7,515 nt of DNA. Source: Pontiella sp. (lineage in GTDB: Bacteria; Verrucomicrobiota; Kiritimatiellia; Kiritimatiellales; Pontiellaceae). Location: assembly GCA_029939385.1 (NCBI GenBank), contig JAOZSZ010000061.1, positions 1 to 7,515 on the forward strand, read 5' to 3'. A model generated the notes under the pieces. That model saw nothing but the letters and a program-made list of their open reading frames with translations. It did no database searches and was not told the origin of the DNA. This document shows positions 5,046-7,515 of this stretch, in pieces. Position 1 is the stretch's first letter; every line of letters begins with the position of its first letter. The translations under genes and the position numbers were made by a program.

Positions 5046-6413
5046 ATGTCTTGCTATGAAACAGATACTATCGCGGCCATTGCGACGCCGCCTGGCGAGG
5101 GGGGCGTGGGGATTGTTCGTCTTTCCGGCCCAAAGGTTTGGGAGATTGCTGATCAGATTTTTAAGGCCGTGGATCTTGTTCCGGTTTCGGCGTGCGGACA
5201 TGGCACCTTTTCCTATGGCAAGGTAGTGGATGAGAGTGGCGCTGAAATAGATACGGGGTTGGCATTGGTGATGCGTGCTCCGAAAAGTTACACCTGCGAG
5301 GATGTTGTTGAAATTCAGGGTCATGGTGGAGCGGTTGGTATGCGGCGTATTCTGCGTCGAGTCCTCGAAGCCGGAGCGCGTATGGCTGAACCGGGGGAAT
5401 TTACAAAGCGTGCTTTCTTGAATGGACGTATTGATCTTGTTCAAGCAGAAGGAATTTTTGATTTGATTCGAGCTCGTTCTGATCGTGCTGCCAGTGCGGC
5501 AATGGAACAGATGGAGGGCAAACTTAGTCAGGAATTTGATATTATTTATGAGGCTTTTCTTGAAGTGGCTGCCAATCTCGAAACTACGCTTGATTTTGTG
5601 GAGGATGAGTTGCCGGACGATGTTTTTTCAGGCATTTCTAATTTGTTAGATGAGACCTTTTTATCGCTGGATAAGATGCTCGATACGTGGGATGAAGGCC
5701 GTCTGTTGCGCGAGGGTGCGCGAGTGGTGATTTTAGGCCGACCGAATGCGGGGAAATCAACGTTACTTAATGTCCTTCTTGGATTTGATCGGGCCATTGT
5801 TTCAAGCACGGCAGGAACAACGCGTGATACGTTGGAAGAGGGCTATGTTCTGGATGGAATCCCCTTGCGGATTATTGATACCGCTGGGTTGCGTGAAACC
5901 GATTGTGAGATTGAAGCGGAAGGGGTTCGCCGTGCCGAGCGACATGCTAAAGAGGCGCATTTGGCCCTCTATTTAATCGATGCTTCGCAACCCTTGCATA
6001 AAGAAGATCGCTTGAGATTGGAAAAACTTGATCCGAGTAGAAGTGTGGTGGTGTTGAATAAGGTGGATCAGGGCCGCGTTCTCAATGACGTTACTGGAAT
6101 AGAAGTAAGTTTAATTAAGGATATTGGCGTAGAAGAACTCAAGCGTGCGATAGCTGATTCACTGGAAAAGGGAGTGGATTTACAGGCTCCGCCGCATGCG
6201 GTGATCTCGGAACGCCACCGTCATTTGTTGATTTTGTCGCATCATGAAGCAATGCAGGCGCGGGAATATTTAAATAAAGATATTGAGGAAAATGCGGTGC
6301 TGGCTGCAGAGCATCTTCGTTCCGCATTGGAATCTCTTGGGCAGGTGACGGGACGTATTTATCACGAAGAACTATTAGACCGTATTTTTTCGCGATTCTG
6401 TATTGGTAAATAA
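5046..6413 (+). CDS. mnmE: tRNA uridine-34 modification GTPase MnmE (TrmE)
   Basis: MnmE is a GTPase that with MnmG adds an aminomethyl or carboxymethylaminomethyl group to C5 of wobble uridine 34, using a methylene-tetrahydrofolate carbon. At 455 residues it has the family length (E. coli 454). The N-terminal tetrahydrofolate-binding domain opens [20 protein letters not shown] (7-26). The embedded G domain has GRPNAGKST (231-239), TAGTTRD (255-261), DTAG (278-281) and NKVD (338-341). The helical domain ends in FCIGK (451-455), with the conserved Cys452. All motifs are intact. It starts 3 nt after pgpA with only a weak GGA upstream, so coupling to pgpA is likely. The partner gene mnmG is not in the window. 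It acts on the same nucleoside as MnmH, encoded on the other strand about 3 kb away. Confidence 0.97.
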   Translation: MSCYETDTIAAIATPPGEGGVGIVRLSGPKVWEIADQIFKAVDLVPVSACGHGTFSYGKVVDESGAEIDTGLALVMRAPKSYTCEDVVEIQGHGGAVGMRRILRRVLEAGARMAEPGEFTKRAFLNGRIDLVQAEGIFDLIRARSDRAASAAMEQMEGKLSQEFDIIYEAFLEVAANLETTLDFVEDELPDDVFSGISNLLDETFLSLDKMLDTWDEGRLLREGARVVILGRPNAGKSTLLNVLLGFDRAIVSSTAGTTRDTLEEGYVLDGIPLRIIDTAGLRETDCEIEAEGVRRAERHAKEAHLALYLIDASQPLHKEDRLRLEKLDPSRSVVVLNKVDQGRVLNDVTGIEVSLIKDIGVEELKRAIADSLEKGVDLQAPPHAVISERHRHLLILSHHEAMQAREYLNKDIEENAVLAAEHLRSALESLGQVTGRIYHEELLDRIFSRFCIGK

Positions 6414-6463
6414 GATTTTAAATAGGTGGGTTTGGCTGTAAAGTTTTTGGCCTTTTAAAAGTC

Positions 6464-6468
6464 AGGGA
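6464..6468 (+). promoter_or_regulatory. Ribosome binding site of hisD
   Basis: AGGGA lies 7 nt before the ATG at 6476, a good site that supports this start. The rest of the 62-nt mnmE-hisD gap holds only a weak AT-rich inverted repeat (CTTTTAAAAG near 6452-6461). It has no clear terminator or promoter, so readthrough from mnmE is possible. Confidence 0.7.
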
Positions 6469-6475
6469 ATTAAAT

Positions 6476-7515
6476 ATGAACAAGATTTTAGCACCTATTG
6501 TTAAGTGGGGAAGTGATCAAAAATATAAGAAGGTTGAATGCTTTCTGCTCCGTCCTTCTGTGGAGGAAAAAGCGATGAAGGTGGCAGCATCCGTGCTGGC
6601 AGATATTCGTAATTTTGGGGATAAGGCGGTAATTGATTATGCCCGTCAATTTGATGGGTCAAAGCTTTCTGTTCGTGGTTTGCAGGTCTCTCCAGAAGAG
6701 ATTAAGGAAGCGTTGGAAGTCGTGGATGCTGATTTTAAAAAGGCCGCCAAGGAAGCACATAAGCGTATTGTTGCTTTTTCAAAAAATGGTTTACGCGATG
6801 ATTGGAAGATGAATACACCCAAGGGCGGTATGTTGGGCGAAAAGTTTGTTCCGTTTGATCGCGTGGGGGCTTATATACCCGGCGGTGCGGCCCCGCTGGC
6901 TTCAACCGCGCTAATGACCCTAACGCTGGCGAAAGTGGCGGGAGTGAAGGAACTCGTTGCTTGTTCTCCAGCGGATAAGGATGGAAGGCTGAATCCGTAT
7001 ATTATCTATGCGCTTAATCTAGCCGGTGCAACGGAGATTTATAAAATCGGGGGCATTCAGGCGATCGGTGCAATGGCTTATGGGACGAAGACAATTGCTA
7101 AGGTGCGCAAAATTGTTGGGCCGGGAGGTCCCTATGTTACGGCAGCAAAACGCCAAGTCTATGGTGATGTTGCGCTCGATATGGTGGCGGGTCCAAGTGA
7201 GATCGCTGTCTTATGCGATGCCTCTGCAAATCCGGCCTACGTCGCCGCTGATTTGCTTTCACAAGCAGAACATGGAACCGGATCGGAAAAGTCGCTTTTG
7301 GTGACGACTTCGCAGAAACAGGCGGAAGCGATCCGGGCTGAGATTTTGAAACAGGCGAAGGAGTTGTCGCGCACGGGGCCGGTTTTTGAAGTGTTGGAAA
7401 AAGGGATGTTATTGGTGGTGGTGAAAAATCTGACTGATGGCATGAAGTTGTGTAATCTATTTGCACCGGAGCATATGGAATTGATGGTTAAAAATCCGGA
7501 ACCGTGGGTGAAGAA
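6476..7515 (+). CDS. hisD: Histidinol dehydrogenase, 3' end cut by the window edge
   Basis: HisD oxidises L-histidinol to L-histidine in two NAD-dependent, zinc-requiring steps, the end of histidine synthesis. From the ATG at 6476, 346 complete codons are visible without a stop; the family is about 430 residues, so some 80-90 are missing. Signatures include VGAYIPGGAAPLASTALM (130-147), GGIQAIGAMAYGT (192-204), KIVGPGGPYVTAAK (212-225), DMVAGPSEI (235-243), LLSQAEHG (260-267) and FAPEHMEL (329-336). Gln263 and His266 match zinc ligands Gln259 and His262 of E. coli HisD. Glu332 and His333 match the catalytic pair Glu326-His327. The remaining zinc ligands should lie beyond the edge. Two spots differ from typical members: GPGG where GPGN is usual, and AEHGTGSEK after the zinc site. 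No other his gene is visible. The family is clear; a HisD-like paralogue cannot be excluded. Confidence 0.93.
   Translation, partial: MNKILAPIVKWGSDQKYKKVECFLLRPSVEEKAMKVAASVLADIRNFGDKAVIDYARQFDGSKLSVRGLQVSPEEIKEALEVVDADFKKAAKEAHKRIVAFSKNGLRDDWKMNTPKGGMLGEKFVPFDRVGAYIPGGAAPLASTALMTLTLAKVAGVKELVACSPADKDGRLNPYIIYALNLAGATEIYKIGGIQAIGAMAYGTKTIAKVRKIVGPGGPYVTAAKRQVYGDVALDMVAGPSEIAVLCDASANPAYVAADLLSQAEHGTGSEKSLLVTTSQKQAEAIRAEILKQAKELSRTGPVFEVLEKGMLLVVVKNLTDGMKLCNLFAPEHMELMVKNPEPWVK

Noticed and set aside
7137..7466. Leftward 109-codon frame near the right edge
   Set aside because: It is fully antisense to hisD, whose conserved motifs run through the same bases. The Pro/Ser-rich product looks like a shadow.

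Overview
This is bacterial chromosomal DNA of moderate GC (judged by eye, not computed) with tight gene packing. It looks like a housekeeping region rather than a mobile island. Six of the eight well-supported genes belong to well-known families: selD, mnmH, rsmE, pgpA, mnmE and a truncated hisD. The other two are a low-molecular-weight protein tyrosine phosphatase and an unnamed protein with two winged helix-turn-helix domains. PgpA points to a bacterium that makes phosphatidylglycerol. The RsmE variant, which opens MNLILL, and a SelD/MnmH pair that closely resembles my memory of the enterobacterial proteins suggest a Gram-negative. I cannot place it further with confidence. A PVC-type lineage such as Kiritimatiellota or Verrucomicrobiota is a guess from the overall feel of the gene set.

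Layout. Positions 1-473 are AT-rich and mostly non-coding; a gene fragment may run off the left edge, and there is a strong palindrome near 201-231. A leftward operon then runs selD (3106-2072), mnmH (2072-987) and the phosphatase gene (977-474). The selD stop and mnmH start overlap as TAATG. A 107-bp divergent gap (3107-3213) separates this from a rightward run: rsmE (3214-3954), the tandem-winged-helix gene (3998-4543), pgpA (4587-5042), mnmE (5046-6413) and hisD (6476 to the right edge).

Function. SelD makes selenophosphate, which MnmH uses to turn 2-thiouridine into 2-selenouridine at tRNA wobble position 34. MnmE, on the other strand, with MnmG (not seen here) builds the 5-aminomethyl-type group on the same nucleoside. 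RsmE methylates 16S rRNA U1498. So four of the eight main genes serve RNA modification, while pgpA (phospholipid synthesis) and hisD (last steps of histidine synthesis) are metabolic.

Most unusual feature. An 18-bp perfect palindrome, CACACCTTCGAAGGTGTG, occurs three times, plus one decayed copy. The copies form two tandem pairs with an exact 22-bp period. One pair lies in front of the winged-helix gene and one in front of pgpA. In both, the first copy starts exactly 62 nt and the second exactly 40 nt upstream of the start codon, and the first copy also supplies the last codons and stop (TPSKV-stop) of the preceding gene. The arrangement could be an operator set, a pair of intercistronic RNA stem-loops, or a dispersed repeat family. 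The sequence alone does not decide, but the matched geometry is the best lead in the window.
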